DNA of 5,842 nt from an uncultured Porphyromonas sp. (GTDB lineage Bacteria > Bacteroidota > Bacteroidia > Bacteroidales > Porphyromonadaceae): contig CAMXXM010000096.1 in assembly GCA_947253195.1 (NCBI GenBank), forward strand, positions 1 to 5,842, written 5' to 3'. This document shows positions 5,755 to 5,842 of this stretch, piece by piece (position 1 is the first letter of the stretch; each line of letters begins with the position of its first letter). The translations under genes and the position numbers were made by a program. Below the pieces are notes generated by a model. It had not been told where the DNA came from, did not search any database, and saw only the letters and a list, made by a program, of their open reading frames with translations.

Positions 5755-5786
5755 TTTACGAAAACACTCCGAAAGTGGTATCTTTG
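5755..5786 (+). promoter_or_regulatory. Candidate promoter pointing out of the window
   Basis: TTTA (5755-5758), a near match to the -33 TTTG, is followed after 20 nt by TATCTTTG (5779-5786), an exact -7 match. Spacing is ideal for Bacteroidota. Transcription would begin near 5792. The first ATG that stays open to the window end is at 5832 (only M-L-D visible), which would give a leader of about 40 nt, but too little is visible to call a gene. Confidence 0.6.
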
Positions 5787-5842
5787 TCGTGCTTGAAAAT
5801 GTATCTCTCAATATTGATATAGATAATACCTATGCTTGATGT

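Noticed and set aside
5832..5842. Possible start of a downstream gene (ATG 5832)
   Set aside because: Only three full codons are visible, so a gene cannot be supported, although the promoter at 5755-5786 suggests one nearby.

Overview
The window looks like chromosomal DNA from a moderately GC-rich member of the Bacteroidota, probably Bacteroidales and perhaps Porphyromonas-like. The evidence is an Nqr sodium pump operon, several TAnnTTTG-type -7 boxes typical of the phylum's primary sigma factor, weak Shine-Dalgarno use, and an AAA/DUF4143 ATPase of the kind this phylum carries in many copies. The genus is an inference from sequence style, not a database match.

Layout, left to right. Positions 1-2307 hold the end of a Na+-translocating NADH:quinone reductase operon: the 3' part of nqrD, then complete nqrE and nqrF, all on the + strand. 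A strong hairpin terminator (2341-2373) closes it. A small YjbR/MmcQ-family gene (2403-2786, +) follows. Its -7 box sits only 4 nt before the ATG, so its mRNA may be leaderless. A convergent AAA ATPase gene with a DUF4143 C-terminus (2780-3985, -) overlaps its tail by 7 bp. Upstream of the ATPase is an evenly spaced array of three dyads (4029-4073), including a perfect 17-bp direct repeat, placed where an operator would be. Next comes a long, mostly non-coding leader with a candidate promoter and a bulged hairpin, then the magnesium channel gene mgtE (+, 4454-5677). The last 165 bases contain no gene but carry a good candidate promoter pointing out of the window.

NqrD, NqrE and NqrF are parts of one membrane complex: NqrF takes electrons from NADH, and the NqrD/E pair carries them through the membrane on a shared iron-sulfur centre. 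MgtE is a separate Mg2+ channel. The YjbR protein and the ATPase have no evident link to either.

The most notable observation is in mgtE. The first ATG that opens the long frame lies inside the conserved N-terminal domain. In the same frame just upstream there is a plausible start with a Shine-Dalgarno-like sequence and MgtE-like coding sequence on both sides of a single TAG codon at 4379-4381. The gene therefore seems to carry an in-frame amber codon near its start: a nonsense mutation, a sequence error, or a forced internal start. The second is the triple-dyad array before the ATPase gene. I see no clearly novel multi-gene system here.
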